Shown: positions 53,158 through 62,998, numbered from the stretch's first letter. The stretch is 64,000 nt of DNA from Streptomyces nojiriensis (GCF_017639205.1 NZ_CP071139.1:2170001-2234000); one strand, 5' to 3'. Notes: generated by a model from the sequence alone, not told the origin. A program made the numbers and translations.

Positions 53158-53199
53158 CTACGCCCCGGCAGGACAGCCGAGGAAACGCACGTACTTCAT
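53158..53199 (-). CDS. 13-codon upstream ORF of guaB1
   Basis: On the minus strand ATG 53197-53199, preceded by GGGAG, opens a short frame MKYVRFLGCPAGA that ends at TAG 53158-53160, 33 bp before guaB1. Fourteen bases, GAGGAAACGCACGT on the plus strand, are shared exactly with the guaB1 start (53113-53126 and 53179-53192), so its codons V-R-F-L repeat the first codons of guaB1. It may be a duplicated start region or a regulatory leader. No expression evidence exists. Confidence 0.35.
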   Translation of the reverse strand: MKYVRFLGCPAGA

Positions 53200-53269
53200 T
53201 CTCCCACGACCTGGCGTTCACACCGCCCGGGCTGATCGTCCAGGACATACCGGGCCGGGTGGTCGTTTC

Positions 53270-54421
53270 CTACGGGACCTTGGTCCCGGCGGGCCGGGTC
53301 CGGCGGTGGACGGGGCCGCGCCGCCCGGCCAGGGGGAGCACCGATCCGCCGTGCCGGACGGCGGTGAACTCGGCTGCTATGGCCAGCGCGGTCTCCTCCG
53401 GGGTGGCGCCGCCGAGGTCGAGTCCGATGGGTGAGCGCAGGCGGGCCAGGGCGGCGTCGGTGACGCCCTGGGCCCGCAACCGTCTCTCGCGTTCGGTGTG
53501 GGTGCGCCGCGATCCCATGGCCCCCACGTAGCCCAGGGGCAGCCGCAGGGCCAGTTCCAGCAGCGGTAGGTCGAATTTGGCGTCGTGGGTGAGGACGCAG
53601 ACCGCGGTACGGGAGTCCAGGCGGCCCGCGGCCCATTCGGCGGCCAGGTGCCGGTGCGGCCAGTCGACGACCACCTCGTCGGCGCCGGGGAAGCGGGCCG
53701 GGGTCGCGAAGACGGGCCGGGCGTCGCACACGGTGACCCGGTGGCCGAGGAAGGCGCCGATCCGGGCGAGGGCCGCGGCGAAGTCGATGGCCCCGTAGAC
53801 GAGCAGCCGGGGCGGCTCGGCGGCCGATTCCACGAGGAGGGTCAGGGGCTGCCCGCAGAGCCCGCCGGCCGTGCCGAGCTCGGCGGTGCCGGTGCGCCCG
53901 GCCAGCAGCAGCGCCCGTACCTGCCGGGCGGCGGCCCGGTCCAGGTCGGGGCCGCCGCCGAGCCCGCCCTCGTGGGTGCCGTCGGCGTGGACGGCGAGCG
54001 CCCGGCCCAGCTGGGCCGGCGGTCCGGAGACCACCCGGGCGAGGGCGGCCCGGGTGCCCCCGGCGGCGGCGTCGAGCACCGAGCCGAGCACGGGCCGGAC
54101 CGGGTCGCGCCCGCGCACCGGGGTGACCAGGACGTCGAGGACTCCACCGCAGGTCAGCCCGACGGCGAAGGCGTCGTCGTCGCTGTAGCCGAAGCGGTGC
54201 AGGCCGCCTTCGCCGGAGGCGATGGCGTCGAGGCACAGCTCGTGCACGGCGGATTCCACGCAGCCCCCGGAGATGGAGCCGAGCGCGGTGCCCTTGTCGT
54301 CGACGGCGAGGGAGGCGCCGGGGCCGCGGGGAGCGCTCCCACTGACGGCGACGACGGTGGCGAGGGCGAACTCCCGCTGCGCGGCGCACCACGCGCGTAG
54401 CTCGTCGGCTATGTCGAGCAT
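53270..54421 (-). CDS. xdhC: XdhC-family molybdenum-cofactor maturation protein
   Basis: The 383-residue product fits XdhC/CoxI, which sulfurates and inserts molybdenum cofactor into xanthine-dehydrogenase-type enzymes. The N-terminal XdhC_CoxI domain (about 10-80) has VSGSAPRGPGASLAVDDKG and ISGGCVESAVHE with the conserved Cys. The C-terminal Rossmann domain (about 205-350) has LLVYGAIDFAAALARIGAFL and YVGAMGSRRTHTERERRLRA. A target enzyme is encoded 5 kb away at 59763-63546. Its start codon overlaps the stop of the IS701-type gene by one base, so the two are co-transcribed. Confidence 0.93.
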   Translation of the reverse strand: MLDIADELRAWCAAQREFALATVVAVSGSAPRGPGASLAVDDKGTALGSISGGCVESAVHELCLDAIASGEGGLHRFGYSDDDAFAVGLTCGGVLDVLVTPVRGRDPVRPVLGSVLDAAAGGTRAALARVVSGPPAQLGRALAVHADGTHEGGLGGGPDLDRAAARQVRALLLAGRTGTAELGTAGGLCGQPLTLLVESAAEPPRLLVYGAIDFAAALARIGAFLGHRVTVCDARPVFATPARFPGADEVVVDWPHRHLAAEWAAGRLDSRTAVCVLTHDAKFDLPLLELALRLPLGYVGAMGSRRTHTERERRLRAQGVTDAALARLRSPIGLDLGGATPEETALAIAAEFTAVRHGGSVLPLAGRRGPVHRRTRPAGTKVP

Positions 54422-55737
54422 CAGCGGATGTACTCGCGGCGCGGGGTCTGGCCGGGCAGGTGCGGGCGGGGCGGCAGGACGGCCGGGGTCGCCGGCCGGG
54501 CCGCGGGTGGTCGGGCCGCGGGTGGTCGGGCCGTCGCGGCCGCCGACCGGGTGGGTCCGGGGAATCCGTCGGGTATCGGCGGGCGCGCGCCGAGCAGTTT
54601 CGCGGCGTGCGCCACGCTGGCGAGGGTGGCGTGGTGGTGCCAGCCGCGGAAGGAGCGGCCCTCGAAGTCCCGGATGCCCACGGGTTCGCAGGTCTCGGCG
54701 AAGTCGAGGGAGACGCGGTCGGTGAGCTTGGCGAGCAGGAACAGCTGGGCGAGCGGCCGGTCTCCGATGTTGGTGATCCAGAACTCGGAGGGCAGCAGGG
54801 CGGTTTCGGTCCAGGCTCCGACCAGCAGCAGCGGGGTGGGCGGCGCGGGCACGGGGCGGTCCTCACAGGGGGTGGCGAAGATCGAGGCCGAGGTCAGCAG
54901 GGTGACCGCACCCTCGGCGCGGCCGTGCCGGGTCCATTCGACGACGCGGCGCTGGGAGCGCAGGGAGTCGATCAGTTCGCGGGCGGGGGCGGTGTGCGGC
55001 CCGGGTTTGTACCGGCCGGCGCCGCCGAAGGAGACGGGCAGCGAACCGTCGACCTTGAAGACGAAGGGGATGTCCTGGAGGGTGAAGGACTCGATGCTCT
55101 GGGGGAGGTCGCAGTTGGCGACCTCCATCACCACGGGCCGGCGCTGGAGTTGCCAGCTGGCCGCCATCCGCTGGACGGCGTGTACGGCGTCCTGGGCAGG
55201 GGTGAGGGAGCGGGCCGTGTCGGGGATGCCGGCCCGGCGGCGGCGCAGGAGTTCGCTGGTCCAGGGCCCGGGGAGGGTGAGGGTCCATTCGACCGGGAAG
55301 CTGGCTTCGCTGGAGGCGAGCCAGATCCCGCTCGCCTGCTGACAGTTGGCGGTGCGGCCGAGCTGGGGGACGAACTGCCGGCCGACGCCGACGGAGCGGT
55401 CCCCCGCCTTCTCGATGACCATGGGCTGGAGCACCCAGGCCAGGGGGCGCTGTGCCGTGCGTTCGAGGTGCTGGGCGAGGGAGCGGCGGACCGGGGTCCA
55501 GTCCCAGGGGGACTTGCTGATGAACTGCTGGAGGCTCTGCTCGACGGAACTGGCCCCTGTTCCGGCGATGTTACGAATTGTTTTCTTCCCGGTGGTCCGC
55601 ACCAGGCCGTTCAGATAAACGCGGGCCCAGTTTCGCTGGTCCCGCCGGGGTAATGATTCGAAGAGAAGAGAGATCAGGACGTCGATCAATTCGGAGACTT
55701 CCGTCGTGGATTCCTCCGGCAGGACTACGCGAGCCAT
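54421..55737 (-). CDS. IS701-type transposase-derived protein, probably inactive
   Basis: The 438-residue protein is clearly related to IS701-family transposases: GDRSVGVGRQFVPQLGRTAN, CQQASGIWLAS and FPVEWTLTLPGPW are in order. The first catalytic Asp region, normally DDTGFxKKG, reads LQPMVIEKAG. The second, normally ADAGYG, reads MEVANCD. Both acidic residues therefore appear lost. I see no terminal inverted repeats or target duplication around the gene. A Pro/Ala-rich tail (AARPPAARPATPAVLPP) is added at the C-terminus. It lies directly upstream of xdhC with touching codons, so it looks like a domesticated host gene. Confidence 0.85.
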   Translation of the reverse strand: MARVVLPEESTTEVSELIDVLISLLFESLPRRDQRNWARVYLNGLVRTTGKKTIRNIAGTGASSVEQSLQQFISKSPWDWTPVRRSLAQHLERTAQRPLAWVLQPMVIEKAGDRSVGVGRQFVPQLGRTANCQQASGIWLASSEASFPVEWTLTLPGPWTSELLRRRRAGIPDTARSLTPAQDAVHAVQRMAASWQLQRRPVVMEVANCDLPQSIESFTLQDIPFVFKVDGSLPVSFGGAGRYKPGPHTAPARELIDSLRSQRRVVEWTRHGRAEGAVTLLTSASIFATPCEDRPVPAPPTPLLLVGAWTETALLPSEFWITNIGDRPLAQLFLLAKLTDRVSLDFAETCEPVGIRDFEGRSFRGWHHHATLASVAHAAKLLGARPPIPDGFPGPTRSAAATARPPAARPPAARPATPAVLPPRPHLPGQTPRREYIR

Positions 55738-55809
55738 CTGGGCCTCCCCCGCGACCAGCTAGATCCAATACCCTACTTGACCGCGTAGAACGGCCGTAGG
55801 CCCCGGCGG

Positions 55810-56457
55810 CTACTTCCTGAGGTCGCTGGCAGTTTCGAGCCGCTCTTCCTCTACCACGAGGGGGATGGGGATCTGGTTCGCCGCATAGTAGATCGCGATC
55901 AGGAAGTGGGCGACAAGTGTGAGTGGTGCGGAGTAGAAGGCCAGCAGGACGGTCAGGGGGTAGGCGATGGCCCCGAGGCCGAAGCGCACCCGAGTGGCGC
56001 GTGCGCCCTCCTTGTCCACCTGCTCGTGGAAGAGGTGGCCGACCCGGGTGACGTACCACCAGAAGGCCAGGAACGCCAGGGCGTAGGCCACGGTGACGGC
56101 GCTGTAGAGGACGGCGGCCGCGTTGGCGGAGCCGCCTTCCTCCATGAGGTGCTCGGCGAGGACGTTGGTGGTGTACGGGACCACCGATACCACCATCAGC
56201 ACCAGGAGATTCAGGAACAACAGGGGGCGGTCCACCCTCCTGAGGTGACTGAAGATGGTGTGGTGGTTCACCCACATCACACCGATGATGAGGAAACTCA
56301 CGACATAGGCGGCGTAATGGGGCCACTGTTCCCGGACTCCGTGCCAGAAGTCCGAGCCGGTTTCTTCCGGAACCTTCAATTCCAGAACGAGGATCGTGAT
56401 GATGACGGCGAATACGCCGTCGCTGAATGCCTCGATCCGCCCGGTTTCGTTTTCCAT
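55810..56457 (-). CDS. TMEM175-family (DUF1211) potassium-channel-like membrane protein
   Basis: The 215-residue product starts at ATG 56455-56457, behind AGGGGAGG. It has six membrane helices. Helix 1 carries the signature RIEAFSDGVFAVIITILVLE, the (R)xxxFSD motif that lines the pore in TMEM175 channels. MWVNHHTIFSHLRRVDRPLL follows helix 3. Bacterial members form tetrameric K+ channels of low selectivity. It is the last gene of the leftward group that starts with the molybdenum hydroxylase, but a terminator hairpin separates it from the NTF2-like gene. Confidence 0.88.
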   Translation of the reverse strand: MENETGRIEAFSDGVFAVIITILVLELKVPEETGSDFWHGVREQWPHYAAYVVSFLIIGVMWVNHHTIFSHLRRVDRPLLFLNLLVLMVVSVVPYTTNVLAEHLMEEGGSANAAAVLYSAVTVAYALAFLAFWWYVTRVGHLFHEQVDKEGARATRVRFGLGAIAYPLTVLLAFYSAPLTLVAHFLIAIYYAANQIPIPLVVEEERLETASDLRK

Positions 56458-56516
56458 TGCCTCCCCTTTGCCACTTCGTGCATATAAGCAGCCCGTGCGC
56501 GCAATGCCACACATAC

Positions 56517-56542
56517 GGGGAGGGCGCTGCGGCGCCCTCCCC
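56517..56542 (-). terminator. terminator after the NTF2-like gene
   Basis: An 11-bp perfect stem (GGGGAGGGCGC at 56517-56527 with 56532-56542) and a 4-nt loop lie 25 bp after the stop of the leftward NTF2-like gene. Confidence 0.7.
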
Positions 56543-56567
56543 GCACACGCTACCCAGATTCCGGCCG

Positions 56568-56909
56568 TCAGCTGCCGAATCCGGCTGTCTGGCGCCAGAT
56601 TCGGCCATCGCGGACGACGAGTGTCCCGAACGCGTGCTCCGGTTCACCGTTCAGGTTCATGATCGCCCGGTAGAAGATGGTGTCCTCGGTCTCGATGTAC
56701 TCCTGGAGTTCCACGAGCGCGGGCTTCACGGTGAGATAGCCGGTGAACGTCTCGCGAACCGCTTCGATCCCCACCGACGCCCCCTCGAAGCGCAGCAGCA
56801 CGGCGTCGTCGGTGTAGTTCTTCATCACCGCCTCGATGTCCAGGGCGGCCAGCGCCTCCATCTGGCGGACGAACACCGGGTGCAGTGTGGAGATGTCGTA
56901 CTTGACCAT
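56568..56909 (-). CDS. SnoaL/NTF2-like protein
   Basis: This 113-residue protein has the cone-shaped NTF2-like fold: helix MEALAALDIEAVMKNYTDDA, strand VLLRFEGASVGIEAVRETFT, then sheet segments ending GTLVVRDGRIWRQTAGFGS. Such proteins are small-molecule isomerases, hydratases or orphan binding proteins; none can be chosen. It follows the sensor-kinase gene by 12 bp and must be co-transcribed with it. Confidence 0.82.
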   Translation of the reverse strand: MVKYDISTLHPVFVRQMEALAALDIEAVMKNYTDDAVLLRFEGASVGIEAVRETFTGYLTVKPALVELQEYIETEDTIFYRAIMNLNGEPEHAFGTLVVRDGRIWRQTAGFGS

Positions 56910-56921
56910 GTCGACTCCGTT

Positions 56922-58448
56922 TCAACTGGGAGAGGTGCCCACGATGGGTGCCGTTTCGGGTGTTGTCGCAGGTGAGACGCAGGATTGGGCGCTGCCGGCG
57001 AAGGGCAGCCGGACGACCATCCGGGTCTCACCGGGGCGCGAGCGGGCGGTGATCGACCCGTGGTGGCGCTGGGTCACGATGCGGTAGCTGAGGTGCAGCC
57101 CCAGGCCCGTGCCCTTGCCCACGTCCTTGGTGGTGTAGAACGGTTCGAAGATCCGCGGCAGGGATTCCGCCGGGATGCCGCGGCCGGTGTCGGCGATCTC
57201 GACGACCATGCAGACGCCCTCGGCGCGGGCGCGCAGGGTCAGTACCCCCGAGCCCTCCATGGCCTCGGCCGCGTTGTCGACCAGGTTGGTCCACACTTGG
57301 TTCAACTCGCTGGGATAGCCCGTCAGTTCGGACAGGTCGGGCTCGTACTCACGCACGATGGTGATGCCGGCGAGCTTGGCACGCAGGACGACCAGCGTGT
57401 TCTCCAGTCCGTCGGTCACCGCGAAGCGCTGTTCGGGCGCCCGGTCGAGGTTGGCGTAATCCCGGGTGGCGGAGACGAGCTGGGAGATCCTGGGACCCGC
57501 GGCCCGGAGTTCCGCCGCGAGCGAGCGGATCTCCAGCAGCGCCGCCAGGTGGTCCAGGGCCGGGGCGAGCGCCGCCTCTCCCACGCCCTCCAGCCGTTCC
57601 AGCAGCCAGCCCAGCTCCAGTCCGAGGTCCGCGACCCCGGATCCGAGCAGGCCGGGCCGTTCGGTGCCCGCCTCCTCGGCCCAGTCGGCGATCTCCTCCT
57701 CCGCGTCGGCCTGGGCGAACGGGTCGGTGGTCGCCGGCGGCGGCAGCTTGTCCAGTTCCTCGGCGAGCCGCTCCAGGAGCGAGCGCTCCGCGCCCGAGGC
57801 GGCCGCGCCCCAGGCCTGGGCGGTACGGGTGAGCCGCTCCAGGGCGGGGGCCAGTTCCTGCGCGGCCCGGGCCACGGCCGCCGCCGGGTTGTTCAGCTCG
57901 TGGGCGAGCCCGGCGGCCAGGGTGCCGAGCGCCTCCACGGTGGCCCGTTTGCGGGCCTGCACCTCGGAGGACTTGATGCGCCAGGCCAGTACGGGGATCA
58001 GTACGGCGGCCACCCCGTGGCAGCGGGTCAGCATCTCGAAGAAGACCGGCTTCGGGTAGGCCACCACCGTGGTCGACGGGCCGCTGGCGGCCGCGGTCGC
58101 CACGTAGGATCCGTCGGTCAGCAGGGGCAGTTCGCCGGTGAACCGGTGGGCGGCGGACGGCTTGCCGTCGTGGTCCTCGGCGGCGGCGCTCTCCTCCTCG
58201 GTGGAGTGCCGGGTGAGCACCTCCTCCCGGCCGTCGACGACCTTGGTGACGACCAGCCCGCCGGAGAGCAGGACGTGGAAGCCGGTGGCCTCCTCGCCGT
58301 CCCGGAAGAGGACGTCGCCGTCGGCGAGGATCCGGGGCTCGGACACCGAGACCAGCCAGTCCAGCTGCTCCTCGGTGATCCCGGCGAAGATCTCCAGCTC
58401 GCGCAGGGCCGACCGCAGCTCCGCGTCCTTCATGTCCGCCGCGTTCAC
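56922..58448 (-). CDS. orphan sensor histidine kinase with cyclic-nucleotide-binding domain
   Basis: The 508-residue product starts at GTG 58446-58448, overlapping the MFS stop by 4 bp; ATG 58433 is an alternative. The N-terminal cNMP-binding (CRP-like) domain (about 10-160) includes LEIFAGITEEQLDWLVSVSE and DVLFRDGEEATGFHVLLSGG. A HisKA-like region follows, with the phospho-acceptor in LAAGLAHELNNPAAAVARAA. The ATPase domain has N box WTNLVDNAAEAM, G1 IADTGRGIP, F FEPFYTTK and G2 GTGLGLHLS. No membrane helix is visible, so it is cytosolic. No response-regulator gene is adjacent. Confidence 0.9.
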   Translation of the reverse strand: MNAADMKDAELRSALRELEIFAGITEEQLDWLVSVSEPRILADGDVLFRDGEEATGFHVLLSGGLVVTKVVDGREEVLTRHSTEEESAAAEDHDGKPSAAHRFTGELPLLTDGSYVATAAASGPSTTVVAYPKPVFFEMLTRCHGVAAVLIPVLAWRIKSSEVQARKRATVEALGTLAAGLAHELNNPAAAVARAAQELAPALERLTRTAQAWGAAASGAERSLLERLAEELDKLPPPATTDPFAQADAEEEIADWAEEAGTERPGLLGSGVADLGLELGWLLERLEGVGEAALAPALDHLAALLEIRSLAAELRAAGPRISQLVSATRDYANLDRAPEQRFAVTDGLENTLVVLRAKLAGITIVREYEPDLSELTGYPSELNQVWTNLVDNAAEAMEGSGVLTLRARAEGVCMVVEIADTGRGIPAESLPRIFEPFYTTKDVGKGTGLGLHLSYRIVTQRHHGSITARSRPGETRMVVRLPFAGSAQSCVSPATTPETAPIVGTSPS

Positions 58449-59713
58449 GCCGCACTCCCCTCGGCCCGGGTCCGGGCGGCCAGTCGCAGGGTGGCCAGCA
58501 GGGCCAGTGCGCACACGCCGGCCACGGCGGCCATGAAGCCGACCGAGGTGCGGTGCAGCCCGTGGATGTTGGTGAGCATCCCGGCGAGGACCGCCGGCAC
58601 GCTCATCGCGAGGTACGCGAACACATATACGGCGGCGGTCAGTTCGCCGCGGTGCGCCGGCTGCGCGAGCGTGCTCAGCGCGCGGAAGGAACCGAGGAAC
58701 GCGGCGCCCCAGCCGCTGCCGAGGACGGCCGTGGCCACGAGGAACACGGCGGCCGAGCGGATCCCCAGCGCGAGCAGCACCAGGCCGAGTCCGGCGAGGA
58801 GCCCGAGCAGGCCGAGCACGGCGGTGCGCAGCGCCTCGGTGCGGCCGAGCATCAGCTGGGCGGCGGTGGCGGCGCCCGCGAGCAGGGCCACCGTGGCCCC
58901 GCCGACGAGGTAGTTGGTGGACTCCAGCAGCGACAGCGCCAGGTGCGGGCCGAGGGAGAGGTAGAAGCCGCCCACCGACCAGACCGCGACGATGGTCAGG
59001 ACGAGGACGGCGAAGCGGCCCCGGGCGTCCGCCGGTACGCGGATCCGGTGCGGGACCACCCGGAAGCGGCCGCCGGCGCCCGGCGCGCTCTCCCGCATCC
59101 GGACCACCCCCACCAGGGTCACGGCGAAGGCCCCGACCAGCAGCAGGTAGCTCAGCACCGTCGGCGCGGGTGCGAACTGGACGAGGAGCCCGGCCCCGAT
59201 CCCGCCGAGCCCGATGCCCACGGTGGGGCCGGCGCTGTTGACCTGGGCGCCGAGTGCGGGCCTGGACGCGGGGCTGAGTTCCAGCAGGGCCGCGCCCATC
59301 GCCCCGGTGGCCAGGCCCACGGCGAGGCCCTGGACGGCGCGGGCGGCCAGCAGCAGTCCCAGACCCTGGGCCCCGGCGAACAGGACCATCGAGACCATGG
59401 CCAGGACCAGCGCACCGCCCAGGACGGGGCGGCGGCCGAGGGTGTCGGAGAGGGAACCGAACAGCAGGAGCCCGGCCAGCACGGTGACCGCGTAGAGGGC
59501 GAAGACCACCGTGATCGTGCCGGAGGAGAGCCCCCACTCCTGCTGGTAGAGCACGTAGAGGGCGGAGGGCACGGAGGAGGAGAGCATCAGCAGGACGAGG
59601 ACCGCTCCCACCACCCAGAAGCCGGAGCCTCTGGGCGCACTGGCCGCGTGGGCGGCTGGGCGCACGGTTACCCCCGTGGTCGTCTCGGATGTGTCGGCCA
59701 CTGCGTCACTCAA
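58445..59713 (-). CDS. MFS transporter (exporter-like)
   Basis: This 422-residue major facilitator has twelve helices. The N-terminal loop motif reads GSLSDTLGRRPVLGGALVL, and ALYVLYQQEWGLSSGTITVV and GAMGAALLELSPASRPALGA follow, as in drug/H+ antiporters. The gene starts 49 bp downstream of the FAD subunit of the molybdenum hydroxylase and overlaps the sensor-kinase gene, so it is embedded in that operon. It may carry the hydroxylase substrate or product. The actual ligand is unknown. Confidence 0.87.
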   Translation of the reverse strand: MSDAVADTSETTTGVTVRPAAHAASAPRGSGFWVVGAVLVLLMLSSSVPSALYVLYQQEWGLSSGTITVVFALYAVTVLAGLLLFGSLSDTLGRRPVLGGALVLAMVSMVLFAGAQGLGLLLAARAVQGLAVGLATGAMGAALLELSPASRPALGAQVNSAGPTVGIGLGGIGAGLLVQFAPAPTVLSYLLLVGAFAVTLVGVVRMRESAPGAGGRFRVVPHRIRVPADARGRFAVLVLTIVAVWSVGGFYLSLGPHLALSLLESTNYLVGGATVALLAGAATAAQLMLGRTEALRTAVLGLLGLLAGLGLVLLALGIRSAAVFLVATAVLGSGWGAAFLGSFRALSTLAQPAHRGELTAAVYVFAYLAMSVPAVLAGMLTNIHGLHRTSVGFMAAVAGVCALALLATLRLAARTRAEGSAA

Positions 59714-59762
59714 CTCCCCCGTGATGGGACCCGTGGCGGGCCCCGTGGTGTGCCCTCTCGGG

Positions 59763-60596
59763 CTATCGGTCGAGAGCCCGCTCGGCCCTCTGCAGGGCTC
59801 GGGCCGTGAGGACCCCCACGAGATGGCCGAGGTACTCGGCCGAGGTGCCGCGCCCGGGGACGAAGAGCTCCCTGGGTTCGGCGCGGAAGGCCGCGAGCAC
59901 GGCGTCCGTGCCGTACGGGCCCCCGCGCAGCCGGTCCTCGACCCCGCGCAGCCGCAAGGGCCGGGAGGTGGCCCCGGTGACGGCGATGCGCGGCCCGCCG
60001 GGGGTGATCCGTACGGCGGTGGCGCACACCGGGTAGCGGGTGGCGCGGTCGGCGGTCTTCTCGAAGGCGGCGGCCGGTCCGGCGGCCGGTACGAGCAGCG
60101 CGGTGAGGACCGTGGCGGCGGGCGCGCTGCCGGCCGCGAGCTCCTCGGCCGCCAGGGTGGACCGCCCGCCGGGGCCGGCCAGTTCGACCTCGGCGTCGGC
60201 GGCCATGGCGGCGACCGGCAGGTCGGTGGCCCGCCCGGCGGCGGCGAGGTTGCCGCCGACGGTGCCGAGGTTGCGGACCTGGGGGTCGCCGTTGGCGCGG
60301 GCCGCGGCGGCCAGTTCCGGGGCCTCCGCGAGCACCAGCGGGTCGGCGGCCAGCTCGGCCAGCGTGGTGAGGGACCCGATCCGCAGCCCGGTGCCGTCGG
60401 GGGTGCGCGTGACGCCGCGCAGCTCCTCCAGCCGCCGGATGTCGACCAGCAGCGCGGCCCGGTCGGCTCCCGCGCGCAGGTCGGGCAGCAGGCTCTGGCC
60501 GCCGGCCAGGATCCGGGCGCCGCGGGTCCCGGACAGCAGGGTGAGCGCCTCGTCGAGGCCGGCGGGCCGGACGTAGTCGAACTCGGTGAGGATCAC
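59763..60596 (-). CDS. molybdenum hydroxylase FAD-binding (medium) subunit
   Basis: The 277-residue product starts at GTG 60594-60596, overlapping the large-subunit stop. It belongs to the CoxM/XdhB FAD-binding family. FAD motifs are ARILAGGQSLLPDLRAG (GGQS) and RNLGTVGGNLAAAGRATDLP (TVGGN); the C-terminal CODH domain follows. It passes electrons from the iron-sulfur subunit to the acceptor. Confidence 0.94.
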   Translation of the reverse strand: MILTEFDYVRPAGLDEALTLLSGTRGARILAGGQSLLPDLRAGADRAALLVDIRRLEELRGVTRTPDGTGLRIGSLTTLAELAADPLVLAEAPELAAAARANGDPQVRNLGTVGGNLAAAGRATDLPVAAMAADAEVELAGPGGRSTLAAEELAAGSAPAATVLTALLVPAAGPAAAFEKTADRATRYPVCATAVRITPGGPRIAVTGATSRPLRLRGVEDRLRGGPYGTDAVLAAFRAEPRELFVPGRGTSAEYLGHLVGVLTARALQRAERALDR

Positions 60597-62998
60597 TGGG
60601 CTTCCCCTCTCAGGCGGCGCCAGACCTTCTCGGGGGTGAGGGGCATGTCGATGTGCTGGACGCCCAGGTCGGACAGGGCGTCGACGACGGCGTTGACGAC
60701 GGCCGCGGCGGGCGGGACGGTGGCGATCTCGCCGGCGCCCTTGGCGCCGAGCGGGTTGTGCGGGCTGGGCGTGACGGTCTTGTCGAGCGTGAAGAACGGC
60801 ACGTCGGCGGCGCGCGGCAGGGCGTACGTGGTCAGGTCGGCGCTGACGAGGAGGCCCTGTTCGTCGTAGACGGCGGCCTCCATCAGGGCCTGGCCGAGGC
60901 CGTGCGTGATGCTGCCCTCGATCTGGCCGAGGACGATCTTGGGGTTGCCGATGTGGCCGGCGTCGTCGACGGCGGTGTAGGACACCACCTCGGTCTCGCC
61001 GGTCAGTTCGTCGATCTCGACGACCGCCACGTGCGTGCCGAAGGGGTAGTTGAAGTCCGGCGGGTCGAAGTGGGTGGTCTCGTCGAGGGCGGGTTCGATC
61101 TCCGCGGGCAGCCCCCAGCCGTACCACATGGACATCGCCAGCTCGGCGAAGGTCTTGGTGTTCTGCTCGTTGCCCTCTTCGTAGACGCGGCCGCCCTCGT
61201 AGACGACCTTGTCCTCGGGGACCCCCAGGAAGACGGCGCCGGCCCGGATCAGCTTGCTCTTGATCTTGCGGGCGGTGAGGGCGACGGCGGGTGCGGCCAT
61301 GCTGTAGGAGCGGGAGCCGTAGGTGCCCTGCCCGTACGGGGCCTTCTGCGTGTCGCCCTCCAGGACCTGGACGGTGTCCGGGTCGATGCCGAGCTCGTCG
61401 GCGGCGACCTGGGCGAAGACCGTGCCGTGGCTCTGGCCGGTGGAGGCGGACCCCACGATGACGGTGACCTCGCCGGTCGGGTGGACGCGGATGTTCGCGC
61501 TCTCCCAGGTGCCGCCGAGCATGCCCTCCTGGGACATCCGGGTGGAGGGGCCGACCCCGCAGATCGCGACGTAGGTGGCGAGGCCGACGCCGAGGCGCTT
61601 GCCGCGGGTGCGGGCCTCGGCCTTGCGGGCCGGCATGTCGGCGTAGCCCGACAGCTCGATGGCCTTGTCGAAGTTCAGCTGGTAGTTCCCGGAGTCGTAG
61701 GTCCAGCCGAGGCCGTTGTCGTACGGGAACTTCTCCTTCGGCACCAGGTTCTTGCGGCGGACGGCCGCCGGGTCCATGCCGATCTCGGAGGCGTACCGGT
61801 CGACGAGGCGTTCCATGAGGAAGGCGGCCTCGGCGCGTCCGCTGCCGCGCTGGGCGCCGAGCGAGACCGTGTTGGTGAAGGCGGCGTAGACCTCGCAGAA
61901 GGCGGCGTCGATGTCGTACATGCCGCTGATGGATCGGCCCATCAGGGCGGTGGCGACACCGGGGCCGATCGTGGAGGGGTACGCGCCGAGGTTGGCGTAG
62001 CTGGTGCAGCGCACGGCGGTGATCCGGCCGTCGCGGGTGCCGGCGAGTGTCACGTGCTGGCGGTGGTCGCGGCCCTGGACGGTGGAGTTCATCAGCCCGG
62101 TACGGGTGTCCACCCACTTCACGGGCCGGCCGAGCGCCTTGGACAGCAGCAGCACCAGCGCCATGTCGGGATACAGGTACCCCTTGGTGCCGAAGCTGCC
62201 GCCGACGGTCGGGGCGATGACCCGGAGCTTGTTGAAGGGGATGCCGAGGACCAGCGCCGAGAGCAGGAAGCGGTGGTTGTGCGGGCCCTGGGTGGAGGCG
62301 TAGAGCGTGTACTCGCCGGTGGCCGCGTTGTAGTCGCCGACGGCGCCGCGCGGCTCGATGGGGCTGTTGATGGTGCGCTGGTTGACCAGGTCGAGCTCGA
62401 CGGTGACCTCGGCCTCGGCGATGGCCGCGTCGGTGCGGTCCTTGTCGCCGCAGGTCCAGTACGCGTTCAGGTTGCCCGGGACGGCTTCGTGGAGCTGGGG
62501 CGCGCCCTCGGCGAGCGCCTCGTCGGCGCGGGTGACCACGGGCAGCGGCTCGTACTCGACGGCGATGGCGGCGAGCGCCGCGGTGGCCTGGCGCGGGGTC
62601 TCGGCGACGACCACGGCGATGGGGTCGCCGACGTGCCGGACGGTGTCGCCGGTGAGGACCGGGCGGGCGCCGGGAAGTCCGTAGGGGTGGGGCGGGAAGT
62701 GGCTCTCGACTCCGCCGGGGATCCAGATGCAGGGCAGCGGCATGACGTCGGTGAAGTCGGCGGCGGTGGCCACCTTGAGCACGCCGGGCAGCTGCTCGGC
62801 GGCCTTGGTCTCGATGGAGAGGATCTTCGCGTGCGCCACCGGGCTGCCCAGGATGGCCATGTGGGCGGTGCCCGGCAGGTCGATGTCCGCCACGTACGTG
62901 GCCTCGCCGCGCAGCAGCTGCGGATCCTCGCGGCTGTCCAGCGGCTGTCCGAGGACGCCGTTCCCCGTGGCCGGGGCCTCCCCCGTCACTGTGGTCAT
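60593..62998 (-). CDS. molybdopterin-binding large subunit of a xanthine-dehydrogenase-type hydroxylase
   Basis: The 801-residue catalytic subunit starts at ATG 62996-62998. The N-terminal aldehyde-oxidase/xanthine-dehydrogenase a/b hammerhead domain is at about 20-140, and the molybdopterin domain follows. The active-site loop reads [18 protein letters not shown], with no CO-dehydrogenase Cys (that enzyme has AYRCSFR), so CO oxidation is unlikely. [15 protein letters not shown] and [17 protein letters not shown] carry the second molybdopterin loop and the catalytic Glu. The substrate could be a purine, a methylxanthine or an N-heterocycle. XdhC at 53270-54421 is the likely maturation factor. 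Confidence 0.93.
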   Translation of the reverse strand: MTTVTGEAPATGNGVLGQPLDSREDPQLLRGEATYVADIDLPGTAHMAILGSPVAHAKILSIETKAAEQLPGVLKVATAADFTDVMPLPCIWIPGGVESHFPPHPYGLPGARPVLTGDTVRHVGDPIAVVVAETPRQATAALAAIAVEYEPLPVVTRADEALAEGAPQLHEAVPGNLNAYWTCGDKDRTDAAIAEAEVTVELDLVNQRTINSPIEPRGAVGDYNAATGEYTLYASTQGPHNHRFLLSALVLGIPFNKLRVIAPTVGGSFGTKGYLYPDMALVLLLSKALGRPVKWVDTRTGLMNSTVQGRDHRQHVTLAGTRDGRITAVRCTSYANLGAYPSTIGPGVATALMGRSISGMYDIDAAFCEVYAAFTNTVSLGAQRGSGRAEAAFLMERLVDRYASEIGMDPAAVRRKNLVPKEKFPYDNGLGWTYDSGNYQLNFDKAIELSGYADMPARKAEARTRGKRLGVGLATYVAICGVGPSTRMSQEGMLGGTWESANIRVHPTGEVTVIVGSASTGQSHGTVFAQVAADELGIDPDTVQVLEGDTQKAPYGQGTYGSRSYSMAAPAVALTARKIKSKLIRAGAVFLGVPEDKVVYEGGRVYEEGNEQNTKTFAELAMSMWYGWGLPAEIEPALDETTHFDPPDFNYPFGTHVAVVEIDELTGETEVVSYTAVDDAGHIGNPKIVLGQIEGSITHGLGQALMEAAVYDEQGLLVSADLTTYALPRAADVPFFTLDKTVTPSPHNPLGAKGAGEIATVPPAAAVVNAVVDALSDLGVQHIDMPLTPEKVWRRLRGEAQ

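Noticed and set aside
56922..59537. An 871-codon single open frame covering the kinase and most of the MFS gene
   Set aside because: The upstream part is the wrong frame of the MFS transporter; the GTG at 58448 with stop overlap gives a normal cNMP-kinase start.
60593..62998. Aerobic carbon monoxide dehydrogenase large subunit
   Set aside because: The CO-dehydrogenase active-site loop with Cys (AYRCSFR) is absent; the loop here is [10 protein letters not shown].
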